From Oasisia sp. SBJ-2009 (Eukaryota; Annelida; Polychaeta; Sabellida; Siboglinidae), in contig OZ024866.1 in NCBI GenBank assembly GCA_964017155.1, positions 21,075,326 to 21,139,325 on the forward strand: a stretch of 64,000 nt of DNA. The letters run 5' to 3'. Positions 9,076 through 19,350 of this stretch are shown in pieces. The position numbers and the translations under genes were made by a program. How positions within the stretch are numbered: position 1 is the stretch's first letter; every line of letters starts with the position of its first letter. Below the pieces are notes generated by a model that did no database searches, was not told where the DNA came from, and worked only from the letters and a program-made list of their open reading frames with translations.

Positions 9076-11830
9076 GTAAGTATTCTTCTCATGTGCAAAC
9101 ATACTGGAAATTAATTGTTGTATTGGACATCAGTTATTAATATTACATTACACAATGTAACATATGATAGTTGTAAGGCATACATCTGAGAATTTCATTG
9201 TTATCACAAAAGTACACATACTATCAGTACAAATAATTCACTTTGTGCTTTGGTAACACATCATATTACATAGTTTATTATAAGTATACTCAATAATTAA
9301 TTTGTTTAGTGAAATTGGATATTATTAAAAAATATTGTTTTTAATTGGCACATAATGCAATATTGTGTGACTTAAGGTGCATTCACACTGTTCAATCTGC
9401 ATCGAAGGCTGAAAGCAATTTGGTGAGAGAGACCAAAATGCCATGTGTGAACACGGGATTGAAAGCAAGCAGCTGTCAAGTTCGACGGTTGCTTTCGATG
9501 TTGAAAGGAATAGAACATGTTTTATCTTTTTTCAAGATTGCTTTCAACCAGCCTCCTTTTTAATTAAGGCAACCAACCAACAAAATCATGCAATTCCAAG
9601 GATTATTAATCCACAATGGCATTGGTGAAGTTAAGCAATGAGCACCCAGCAGTTTGTGGAACATTTCACTCGACTCATATCACAAGAAAGAAGTAAAAAC
9701 AGCTGCTCTTTGATCCATTGTGCTTCGAATGGACGCGAACCATGAGAAGGAAACGACAGGTGAGTTACAAATGTGACAGTGTCTGGTGAACTTACAGTTA
9801 ATTCGCCTCAATTATTAGTGCCTTTTTGAAATGGTTTTACCACCTTTTTGATGTGTATATGTTTGTAAGTAAATACTCCCGCAATTCTCGTGGTAATCAA
9901 AGTATTTTGAATTGCAAATTTATGTCGGTAACTATTTGTGTTGTTCCATGTTTATTTTCCCGATACAACGAAAGTGAGCAACAGGCATATTAATTGGACG
10001 GAATTCATCATGTGATCACAACCTGCGAACATATGAAACTGCTACCCAGATCAATGTGGCTCCAGCGAAACCGTGTACAAAGCCAGCTTTGCCTACACAT
10101 TCAAAGAAGAACTTGCCGGTTCTGTCCATAATCATTGTTTCTATTTAATGTTCAGTTAACTATCTTAGTATAATATTTAACAGATGAAATTAATACGCAG
10201 TTCTTTTTTATTATTACAATTTAAGGATTTGACATATCCTAACCATTTTCTGGGCGTGGTCACTGGCCACTACGACCACCGTTGCACGCCGGTGGTTGCT
10301 ACGCAACTGCCAGCGGTACGAACCGGTTTTAACCCTTTACTTTTTGGGGTGTTTACATGGAACATAGATTGTCATGTAACTGAATTAATGTTGATAGTTT
10401 GTTTGTGTTCTTGCTAGTTTATGGTGTTTATGACATTCTATTTTAATAGTAGTTACAGGTTGGGTCGAGTTACTTTTTGAACAGCACAACGTAGGATAAC
10501 ATTTATTATATGATGTTTCCCTCTATAACAAAATAAATTAATATTGACGTTGAACGTTGCAGCTAGGACAGCAAAATGACATGAGACGCTCATGTCATTT
10601 GGTGATCATTGGAGTATTTCAAATGTGCTACGTCAATGCGTTTGAGCATCAGACGCAATTGTGTTTAAACCAATTCGCAACCACTTTGTGTACATTGCAG
10701 AATGAGTACCAGGTACTGTGTACTTTGGCATCAGCATTGAACGCAACCGTATTCGGTACTGAGACATGAATAATATTTGTGAAGGGAGACCTTACCAGTG
10801 ACGTCACACACGATCATCATTGTAAGCTTGCGAGCACGTGACAATCCATACCGAAGAACATAGACACCTTGACACTTTTCAGCAACTGTTATCTCAAGAT
10901 ATGTAATTTGATCAGCTTGGACCATTGTGAATGTGTCTCCAATTCTTGATAGGTTTGATTGTTTCATTGGTAAGTTAGGATCAACAGTGTAAAGGATACA
11001 TTCCCAATAATTATAGAACTACTAGGCCTTCAATAAATACAATATAAATACATTTTGCTCATTATTACATTGTGTACTCCGTTTTGTTGAAGAAAGTGTG
11101 AGACCATTTATGTTTTTATTTATTTTTCCATGAAAAAACATATATTGTGACAAGATAGAACACTAGAGCTCTGTGTATATATGACAAGTTGCCATAGCCA
11201 ATTTTCATTGTGCGCTTACTTTATGAAAGTATGAATACAGAAATATGGTGCAAATATAAGTGCATAAATCAGTGTAAATTGATCAATCTTTTGTCTATAT
11301 GACACCTACACTTTGCAGCAGTCATGTGCAGCATTTAAACAACATAGATCTATGCTGAAACATTTGTTTTCGGTTTTTGTTTAGAGCAATATGATGAAAG
11401 CAAGCCAGCTGCTCAAAACTCTGGTAAGTACATCCATGTTTCTCAATATTTATGATGACTCATACAATACACAAAGCATATACATAATATGGTAGCCATT
11501 TAGTAGTAAACCAACATTTCATGCATTTTCATGTTCAATAACATTCCAATAATTTAAGAAAATTGTACGAAAGTACTGTTCAGATAACATATATATTTAA
11601 CCAATTTGTTACAATTTTTTCTTTATTTCACCAGCGAAGAGGGCTTGAAGTTGCCCTGTCTGATGTGCACAAAATGCCGATTTAAATGTCTGGGTTATTT
11701 ACCTTTAATTTTGAAATGTTTGCAGAATGTGCTATGCATAACTCATAAGATTGTTTTTCAGTGACCTTTTTGCTAAGTTAGAATTTTTACAGAAACAGTG
11801 AAAAAAACATGAAAAAGAAGATTACTGCAG
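9076..11830 (+). other. intron or intergenic region with three weak candidate exons
   Basis: Mostly AT-rich and without strong coding signal. A Met codon at 9729 begins MDANHEKETT and runs to GACAG|GTGAGT (exon 9729-9759). A segment 11385-11423, bordered by TTTAG and GTAAGT, continues in phase as EQYDESKPAAQNS. A third, 11635-11649, would then give AKRA and a stop, making a 27-residue product. Phases agree, but the product is too short to be convincing. Around 9365-9520 a GGTGCATTCACACTG-type sequence resembles a MITE end without a found partner. A minus-strand 78-residue ORF at 10731-10967 is not recognised. Confidence 0.25.
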
Positions 11831-12043
11831 GATGAAGAAAAATACAAAAATACCTGTGAGGATACAAAGCGAATCATTCTGGAGCAAGACAAAATGAAGC
11901 TCGAAATCGAAATGCTACAAAATCAAAATGATATGATAAAGAAGAAAATGCATAACCTTGATGTGAAGTTCAAATTGGCTAAATTGAAAAAAATGCATTT
12001 AAGTTTAAAACTAAAAGAAGAATTTGGCGTCGACTTCAAATAA
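11831..12043 (+). CDS. terminal coding exon, coiled-coil protein (possibly of the Myb/SANT-like gene)
   Basis: Beginning right after CTGCAG, 70 codons stay open to TAA at 12041. The product is rich in Lys, Glu, Leu and Ile with heptad-like spacing (KLEIEMLQNQNDMIKKKMHN, then LKLKEEFGVDFK). Such short coiled-coil tails close Myb/SANT-like and MADF-like transposon accessory proteins. It follows the Myb exons at 8.4-9.1 kb in the same orientation, so it may be their last exon, but the linking exons are not certain. No other identity is proposed. Confidence 0.4.
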   Translation, partial: DEEKYKNTCEDTKRIILEQDKMKLEIEMLQNQNDMIKKKMHNLDVKFKLAKLKKMHLSLKLKEEFGVDFK

Positions 12044-12299
12044 AATTATGATGACAAATTCTGATCTTAGTTTTGAACAGCACTGCAGGCTGGTTTAGTC
12101 TAGAATTCTGTTTTTTTTTTAACAAAATCTGTTTTTTATTTATGATGCTTTCAATGATTTTGTGTATATGTCATGTGTCAGCAATTTTATGTAGCTTGCA
12201 AAGTCTTAGGTGAACCTGTATACGTAGTGAGATTTCATAGAGAGATGAACCAAATTCACATTTTTTAAAGAATGGTTCTTAGACAGTGTGATATCCATA

Positions 12300-12845
12300 A
12301 TTTCTTGTGCCTGTTTTATGTTTTGTAATACTTTATTGTGCTCTTTCAATGGAAAATGCATGTTCTTGGATCACAAATTTCTTTCCTCTGATACAATCAA
12401 GCTGTACACAGATGCATCCAGTGACATTGGTTTCGCAGCCATATTTGGCAAAAAGTGGGTGGCTGGGAAATGGCATAGATCTTTTTCATCAGCTGACATC
12501 ACACTCCTGGAACTATATCCATTAGTTTTGCTTACTGGAATGTTTGGTTACTATTTCGCTAACCATTGCATTCTATTCATGACAGACAATGCAGGTGTCG
12601 GTGAAATAGTCAATAAGTTAAGTTCCAAGAATCAGCAAATCATGAAGCTGGTGCGAATGCTGGTGTTATTCTGTTTGAAGTATAACATTCTGTTTCGCAG
12701 TAAACATGTTCCCGGATATCAGAACATTATTGCTGATCACCTGTCTCGCTTTCAGATCGACGAGGCAAAACGTGCAGCCAGGTGGTTAGATGCCGAACCT
12801 TCGGTAATACCGGAGGCACTCAGGCACACAATGCTTCTCGATTAG
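12300..12845 (+). pseudogene. RNase H domain of a DIRS/Ngaro-type retroelement
   Basis: The frame reads FNGKCMFLDHKFLSSDTIKL, then YTDASSDIGFAAIFGKKW, ELYPLVL, FMTDNAGVGEIVNK and SKHVPGYQNIIADHLSRFQ. These are the RNase H signature residues in order: D of YTDAS, E of ELYP, D of TDNAG, and the final His/Asp in ADHLSR. In this superfamily RNase H removes RNA from the cDNA hybrid. The reverse transcriptase palm that should precede it is absent. The recombinase overlaps in another frame downstream, as is usual for the group. Confidence 0.8.
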
Positions 12846-13493
12846 AACGCGATTTAATTCGATCATCACTGGCTCCCACGACGCGGGCTTCATACCGCTC
12901 TAGTCTTAGTAGGCTCAAAACGTATCTTGCACTCAGTGCACCTGGTACTGAATCACTTCCTTTGTCACAGGCACACCTTGCCGGTTTCATCACACATATG
13001 TTTTCATCTCACTATGCAGCATCAACAATCCTCTCCGCTGTCTCAGCAATCACATTCAGCCACAAGATTGTGGGGTTGCCAGACCCAGCAGACAGTTTTT
13101 ATATCAAAAAATTCCATGCAACTTTCCATACGTCATTACAAACATCAACAGGGCAACAGGCCATTCCTTCTGGAAATTACCGCAAAGTCTCGTCATTGTC
13201 CTATCCTTGCCATGAAACGATACCTCCGTGTTCGTGGTTCCTCACCTGGCCCCCTCTTCATCTTCGCCGATCACACACCGATATCAGCCTCCTATTTCGC
13301 CAGACAGCTGGCGACTTGTCTGTCACCTTGTGGATATAACACCACCATGTACACCGGACACTCCTTCCGCATTGGGGCGGCGACAACGGCTGCTGAAAGG
13401 GGTTGTACTGACATTCAGATCCAAACTATGGGTAGATGGAAATCCAACGCTTTCCGACGCTATATTCGCATCCCGATGATGCATTCATCATAA
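12846..13493 (+). pseudogene. tyrosine recombinase of the same retroelement, internally deleted
   Basis: The N-terminal arm is readable as LERDLIRSSLAPTTRASYRS and later SQAHLAGFITHMF, TILSAVSAITFSHK. About 13165-13200 the frame changes, and the C-terminal core follows: GSSPGPLFIFADHTPIS, YTGHSFRIGAATTAA and MGRWKSNAFRRYIRIP. The His-x-x-Arg pair and the terminal Tyr nucleophile are present, but the region with the first catalytic Arg is missing. Total length is about 215 codons against the usual 300 or more. The protein integrates circular cDNA in DIRS/Ngaro-like elements; this copy cannot be active. Confidence 0.8.
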
Positions 13494-14217
13494 GAGGTTA
13501 TGTTCTGAATTATAGAAATATCATTTCATGGCTAGCCCAGTCCACCTGGCAGCATGCTCAGCCGGTGCTGAGTGTCAGGTGGAATAGATGACAGCAATGA
13601 CAGTTATGCTTCGGACTTTTGCGTACATTCGTTTGTTTCTAATGCTACAGCGGCTTTACAAGTTTCTACTCTTGATTAGTCCTCCCTGCCTTGCTCAGCC
13701 GGTGCTGAGTACAGATGGGGGTCGTATATTTCGCACATTGTTCATACGCTTATGAAATTTCCCAGAGGATTACTTCGCATATGGTCATTTATTCCTGTCT
13801 ATTTACACAGGTGCAAAATAGCCTTTCTTTAAGCTAGTACTCATCGTCATGCTCAGCCGGTGCTGAGTGTCACGTGGGGGTGTCTTTTTTTAACCTGTCA
13901 CATATTCATCTCATTACACGGTTATTCCTATTTTTGCATAACGCCATTTGTTCCCAACTATGTACACAGGCGCACAAATATGACTCATTCTATAAGCGGG
14001 ACGTCCCTGACATGCTCAGCCGGTGCTGAGTGTCCCATGGGTGGCTTTTGTCTTGGAGCTGGCAGATATTCATCAAATATTCATCACATTGCCAGGATAT
14101 TTCTACTTGCATTAGTTCCGTTCCTTTTATCTGTATCAAAGATGCGACATTTCTTCCTCCCTGGTAAGCTTAGCCGGTGCTGAGTGTCTCATGGGTCAAT
14201 TTTGCCTATAATTTTGC
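13494..14217. repeat. five-copy array of about 155-bp repeats, each with hairpin CTCAGCCGGTGCTGAG
   Basis: The hairpin (6-bp stem CTCAGC/GCTGAG, loop CGGT) occurs at 13557, 13694, 13852, 14015 and 14169, the last with one stem mismatch. Spacings are 137, 158, 163 and 154 bases. Each is followed by a G-rich run such as GTGTCNCATGGG, and the intervening sequences resemble each other weakly (for instance TACACAGGYGCAAA, and ATATTCATC). The array starts right after the recombinase stop codon and so is probably the 3' non-coding part of that retroelement. Confidence 0.85.
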
Positions 14218-14298
14218 ATATTTCTTCAGGTATATGTGGTTGCGATCTGTTCTAGGCCTTGGTTGGGGGGACACTGCTCACAAGGAACCGTGTCTATG

Positions 14299-14496
14299 GC
14301 GGTTGACCCCTCACCTTTGTTGCTTCCAAATACTAGTGGAAGATTAGCAGTGCTGGGAATGTTACATATCATGTATGTAGGATAGGATATGGTAATAAAA
14401 TCTGCCCTTTTACACACTTAATATCTGTTGTCAAGTGTTTATATTGTTGCACCAAACGAGCTACGGCCTCATTGCTTTCTGGTAGCATACATAAAT
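14299..14496 (+). repeat. direct repeat, left copy (pairs with 15741-15926)
   Basis: From GGCGGTTGACCCC to GATACATAAAT or CATACATAAAT this copy is nearly identical to 15741-15926, apart from a 13-base insertion here and a few substitutions. Its position downstream of the recombinase and hairpin array suggests the split direct repeats of a Ngaro-type element, or a solo terminal repeat. That role is inference. Confidence 0.75.
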
Positions 14497-14910
14497 GCGA
14501 AATTCTAGCATTAGAATAATATTTATGTAGCTGCTAGAAAGTACCCCATCTACCCTTGGAGAAAATGGACTGGTCCCTCACAAGATCACGCGGGAGCTGG
14601 CCTACGCCATCACTTCGATTGCTCCCGCCAGCGCGAAGACAACAAAGAGTTTCAGATTTATTTGAAAACCTCCACTTCCTCTCCGCCTCCTCTTTAGACA
14701 CATAATGTGCATACCATGTATAGGGCGTGTAAGTCTCGCGCGCGAAAACGAGGTTGGGGGCAGTTGGGGGCAGAAAGTCCATATTCTCCATGTTAACGTG
14801 TAGGACTTCGTTTTGTTTTTGCTTATAATAATCGAACTGTTCCAGTCAAATTATTTCAGTTACACTGTCCGAAAGATTATTACAAGCAGAAGCAGTTGAA
14901 CACTTTGCCG
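14497..14910. other. gap between direct repeats: nothing named
   Basis: A minus-strand open frame at 14534-14791 (85 codons) covers a GC-rich stretch with a CGCGCGCG run. Its product is not recognised and may be chance. Confidence 0.4.
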
Positions 14911-15415
14911 ATGACAATGCTCACGGAAATCATGAATTTTAATCGATTATTACGATGGTTGCCATGGCAACGCCAGCTTGTACTTGTGTTTGGCGATCTT
15001 GACTAATACTGAAAAGTGCCATTTTTCGTGCAGTACAACCTGTTTGAGGCAAACGCATACATGTATTATGATTATGTGTATTTAGACAACTTGTCAGATA
15101 TAAGTACTTATCGAAACCACAACGTACAGCTATGTAAAATGCAAAACCCGTAAAAAAACACATACGGCTTAAGTGTTTGGGGAGTGTCTATTATCTGCAC
15201 TACATAATGTCTATGATAGTGTGGTAAACTCAATATTAAATCGGACATTTAAGATAAGAAAGGTATAACACAAGATATTTATGTCCTGATTTTCCTAATA
15301 TTCATCAGTCGGAAGTTACAACTGTCATCCATCGAATATTATTCTACTGACCAGTCCCCAAATCAGCTACAATCGCGCGGAGTCTCGCCATGTATCATGA
15401 CTCACTTACGGGCCC
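14911..15415 (+). repeat. dispersed repeat, copy 1 (inverted copy at 42505-43025)
   Basis: The reverse complement of this half-kilobase matches 42505-43025 over its full length at high identity. Shared landmarks are the GTTGCCATGGCAAC palindrome, the GTTTCGATAAG region and the AGGGCCCGTA end. No coding potential is seen. It is a non-autonomous mobile element or a fragment of one. Confidence 0.8.
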
Positions 15416-15740
15416 TATTGTATAATTGTATGTATGTCCAGGTTTGGACAGTACAGTTGCGTGTTACTTATTCTATAATGTGTCTTTCATGCCAGTTTGC
15501 GTAGTACTACACATAGCTTGCACTGTACGTTCGTGTTGTGTTGTATTTATAGTAATCTCTACACCTGTTTACATGCCATCGCTACAATTCGTTAGTCTTG
15601 TTGCTACGAACTTTTATTGTATTTAGGGTGATCGGCAGATGACGACACCAACATGTACTAAGATGTCACAATGATTGCGTTTTTGCTGCCATCGCTCTAT
15701 TTCGGTAGTCTTGTTGCTACGAACTTTTATTGTATTTGTG
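15416..15740. other. gap with a short internal direct repeat
   Basis: A 32-base sequence starting TAGTCTTGTTGCTACGAAC occurs at 15593 and again at about 15704. Nothing else is recognised. Confidence 0.55.
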
Positions 15741-15924
15741 GGCGGTTGACCCCTTCCAAATACTAGTGGAAGATTAGCAGTGCTGGGAATGTTACATATC
15801 ATGTATGTAGGATAGGATATGGTAATAAAATTTGCCCTTTTACACACTTAATATCTGTTGTCAAGTGTTTATATTGTTGCACCAAACGAGCTACGGCCTC
15901 ATTGCTTTCTGGTAGGATACATAA

Positions 15925-15926
<2 letters not shown>
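15741..15926 (+). repeat. direct repeat, right copy (pairs with 14299-14496)
   Basis: Nearly identical to 14299-14496 in the same orientation, 1.44 kb downstream. It ends directly at a (TA)n tract (about 15925-15958), which may mark the element border. Confidence 0.75.
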
Positions 15927-15957
<31 letters not shown>

Positions 15958-15958
15958 T
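15925..15958. repeat. (TA)n microsatellite
   Basis: Short alternating TA tract at the end of the right direct repeat. Confidence 0.95.
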
Positions 15959-16589
15959 TACACCACATTGCCTGTCCATTCGATGCCAAAAACTACCGCA
16001 TTGCCTGTACACTTACATTAGCTGTACATATACGTGTACAGGCAATGTTTTAGCATTCCACACACAACTCTATAGTGCCTTTAATGATGTTTTTACTAGT
16101 CACATACATTAAGTATTTTTGATGGAATTATGCAGTTTAATGCGTGTTGTAGCATATAATTTTATATTTGTACGAACGGGAAGTTTGAGCGCATACAGGT
16201 TTGGTGTCGAGCATTACCTGTACATATACAAATATCATATATGGGTCATTCCGTGTGAACGCAACCAATGAGGTTGCTGTCATCTCTTAGATTTTTGAAT
16301 AGATCAGTATGGTGAGAGCCTTTGGTGATATTAGTAAGAATCCAACATTTGAACGTTCTGGCTTAACTAGTTTTCAAGTTACGGCAGGTTGAAATTTGGG
16401 ACTTAGACGTTTTTCGACCGCTTGTTAAAAATAAATACTTTTATTCACATTTCACTAGTCAATATATTTTACACACTTTAGCCTGTGTCAGTGAAATTGT
16501 GTGGAGTTGTTCTCTATATATTATAAAGCTTATATAACTACAATTAGAACATAAATACAGTGTATGGTTAATGTGCAGCAAGTTGATAA
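15959..16589. other. gap: no gene recognised
   Basis: AT-rich sequence. ATTGCCTGTACA-like words recur around 15965-16035, possibly a weak local repeat. No coding signal. Confidence 0.4.
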
Positions 16590-17545
16590 ACATCATGATT
16601 TATTCTAAATATCACACGCGGGAGGGTTTTCAGACCCTGATTGTGAGTAAAATACACACACCTTAGATCCAAATTGTACATATTTGGTACCAAAACATAA
16701 ATATGTGCAAATCTGAGAAATATGGCACATTTAGCTGCCTTAATTATGAATATATACATGTGCAAAGATGGTACGTTATTATATTTCTTTAAAAATGACC
16801 AACTTCCGACCCAAAAAAGTCGATGAGGCGTAGCTTGTATTATCACAAAACCTTTTCTAGGTGTTAGTTCATTTCTATTACTGAAATAACTATTAAGTCT
16901 CAATATCCTTCCGAGCTTCTTTCACACAAAAAATGGCATACGTCTGCGTGCCCCAACTTTTAAAATAAATTGCTTGTATATACGAAAGGGTTTTCAGACA
17001 TTGATTGCAAGCTAAATACAGATGGTTAAATGAACTGTTGTGTCTTTTACATATATGCATAACACTGCATATTATCAGAGCAAATATGGCATGCCTGGCT
17101 GTCTTAATTATGAATCTACACATATCCAAATATCATATATTTTATATTTCATTAAAATTAGTAAACGTCCTACCCTAAAAGGTCAATGTGGATTAGAAGT
17201 TATTGTTATGAAATTTTTACTAGGCATAAACCAGTTCAAAGATAAATTAACCAGTAACTCTCAGTATCCTTCTATGCTTCCTTCTCAAGAAGAATGGGAA
17301 CCCATTGGTACAACTTTTAAAATAAATTGCTTGTGATATACGAGAGGGTTTTCAGACATTGATTGCAAGCTAAATATGAATGGTTAAATGAAATGTTGTG
17401 TGTATTTGATATATATGCATATCATTGTGTATTATCAGAGTAATATGACTTGTTTGACTATCTTAATTATGAATCTACACATACCCAAATGTCCTACATT
17501 TTATATTTCATTAAAATTAGCAAACTTCCAACCCTAATAGGTCGA
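16590..17545. repeat. three-unit tandem repeat of about 360 bp
   Basis: The landmark AGGGTTTTCAGAC recurs at 16623, 16987 and 17345, and CTTAATTATGAAT recurs at about 16740, 17102 and 17463. Unit lengths are 364 and 358. Copies 2 and 3 resemble each other more than copy 1. The short ORFs inside are translations of the repeat. It ends against the CACGTG palindrome cluster. Confidence 0.85.
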
Positions 17546-17765
17546 CAGAATCCCGTGAATTCACGTACGGCAATCAGGTGAATACACGTGCAGAAAACAC
17601 GTGTTTTTCACGAATGGAAAAACTCGTGATTTCACGAGCAGCAAACACGTGTCGACACACCAAATTTGTCGACAGAATCCCGTGAATTCACGTACCGAAA
17701 ACACGTGAATTGAGCCAGTTGAACTCGTGAATTCACTTACTGAACACGTGAAATCACGGGTCGTT
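17541..17765. promoter_or_regulatory. dense cluster of CACGTG and CGTGAATTCACG palindromes
   Basis: Within 225 bases there are five CACGTG hexamers (17585, 17598, 17646, 17702, 17745), two perfect CGTGAATTCACG dodecamers (17554, 17681), one GTGAATTCAC (17727), a 14-bp palindrome AAAACACGTGTTTT (17594) and CTCGTGATTTCACGAG (17623). A 28-base segment beginning GTCGACAGAATCCC is repeated exactly at 17541 and 17668. CACGTG is the E-box core bound by bHLH factors, so regulatory function is possible. Recombination-generated satellite or a transposon end is an equally good explanation. No adjacent gene is visible. Confidence 0.6.
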
Positions 17766-18164
17766 GTTTGCTGGGATGTGCATATTATGAAATGTTTAAA
17801 CTGCACATTGCTTAATGTTTAAAACTAACATGTATGTCCCATATTTATATATGTGTGTACGAGAAGTGTCAGTAGTTAACCATTGTTTGAATTGCTGAAA
17901 TTGCAAGTTATTTAATGTCAAAGACTTAAATGAATACCCACATTTGTAGGCTTTGGCAGTAGTGTGAGATCTGGTGTGAAATGTGGAGAAGCGGAAACGG
18001 AACCTGAGAGAGGTGATTATATATAACAGTTTACAGTTAATGTGTACGAGAAGTGTACAAATCATCCAGAACAATATTCAAGACTCATTTGCAATCACTT
18101 GCTTTAATGCTAATATGATGTGTGGGCTGTGGACTGTACTTGCTTGCAAGAAATGAATGACTAG
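17766..18164. other. gap: no gene recognised
   Basis: The word TGTACGAGAAGTGT recurs at about 17857 and 18042, suggesting a short direct repeat; otherwise plain AT-rich sequence. Confidence 0.4.
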
Positions 18165-18545
18165 CAGGGTGCACATCAATTGCTCAACCAGCAGATGTCT
18201 TGGAATGCACCTTTAAAAGTTCTACCGACAGCAGAGTGGAAGTTGTGGAGACAGATAGATGAGAGAACCCCCAGGGGTAATCTCAAAGTGGCTTCCAGGC
18301 GGGATGTCATCAATTGGAATTCAAGTGCATAGCAAGGTGTGAGTGAAGAGGTCATTGTTCATTCATTCAAGGCCACGTGAATTTCTTCAGCCCTTGATGT
18401 ATCTGAAGATCATCTCCTGAGCAACAACATAGCAGCAGGTCTTAATGCAGTTGACAGACAACAACATGCCAGAGATGAGGTGACCGATCTTCTTTTCAAT
18501 TCGGAAGATGATGATACTGAAGATGATTTCAGTGGCTTGCTTTAG
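18165..18545 (+). pseudogene. pogo/Tigger-type DDE transposase, C-terminal remnant
   Basis: Reading begins GCTSIAQPADV. After a frameshift it continues AEWKLWRQ, TPRGNLKVASRRDVINW, then SEEVIVHSFKAT, ISSALDVSEDHLL and an acidic tail NSEDDDTEDDFSGLL before TAG at 18543. This order matches the end of the DDE_1 domain and tail of pogo/Tigger proteins: the GCTS..QPLDV motif, the NLK..SRQDV..W segment and the SF..CGIS.ALDG..D motif. An in-frame TAG (about 18333) and a TGA (about 18378) break it. No catalytic Asp remains in this fragment. Confidence 0.65.
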
Positions 18546-19350
18546 TGATGTGTCTCAATCAAATGATGATGACCAGTAACTCTGAGCGAACTCTGAACAG
18601 GCCAACATGTCTTGTATATAAGCATTGATAAAATCAGAACATTGTTTAAATAAATGATTGTTAACAAATGTTTTTTTTGTGTTTTGTTGTGGAGAAAATG
18701 ACTACATGTTCCAGAATATAGTTACGACCTGGTAGTGTACATGTTAGCAACAGCACATGTTGTGATGACATCATGATAACTGTTGGCCTTGCCCTTGAGC
18801 TTGTGAAACATGGCGGCAATCCATAAAATAAATACTGGTATTCAAACTTTCTGGCCGAACATTCATGTAAACGCCCACCCCCTAATACTTGCCTATATCC
18901 AATATAAACGCCCTGGGCATTTCCATGGGCAAATACAGTATATGTTCTGAGACAATGTTGATGATCTAAAACTATTAACGTAATAGCTTTTATGGAAAGA
19001 AATCGTAACTTACAAAGTTTCGATGCCATTTTTACGAAAAAATTGTACTAAGAAATTCATATGTTGTTCAGGAATACCGCCCCTGGAGATCACCAGGCGA
19101 TGATTGTTGCAGAAACTCTGTTTGCGAACATGGCTGCATAGTGCACACAGCCTTTCCTTTCTGCTGGTGGACAACTTCATGAAAGTCGTGAAGGAGATGT
19201 TTCTAGACAGTGAAACTGCCATCTTCCTGAGGCCGATCAATTTGAGGTGTCAACGGCATGGAGGTCCACTATTTAGGTTTTTTAAGGGGTATCGGTGTGT
19301 GGTGGTTTACAGATGAATGGCTCATCCAATTTGAGATGTTTGCATTGTAA
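18546..19350. other. gap: no gene recognised
   Basis: Contains an AATAAA at about 18650, 105 bases past the pogo-like stop, which could be its old polyadenylation signal. The overlapping short ORFs at 19010-19316 on both strands are not recognised. TAA at 19348-19350 is the left target duplication of the next element. Confidence 0.4.

Noticed and set aside
10731..10967. Harbinger transposase exon on the minus strand
   Set aside because: A weak resemblance (MMIVCDVTGK) without the DDE motifs or neighbouring conserved blocks.
13557..14184. CRISPR-like array
   Set aside because: Repeats are short hairpins with about 140-base, partly homologous spacers in eukaryotic retroelement DNA; no cas genes and wrong spacing.
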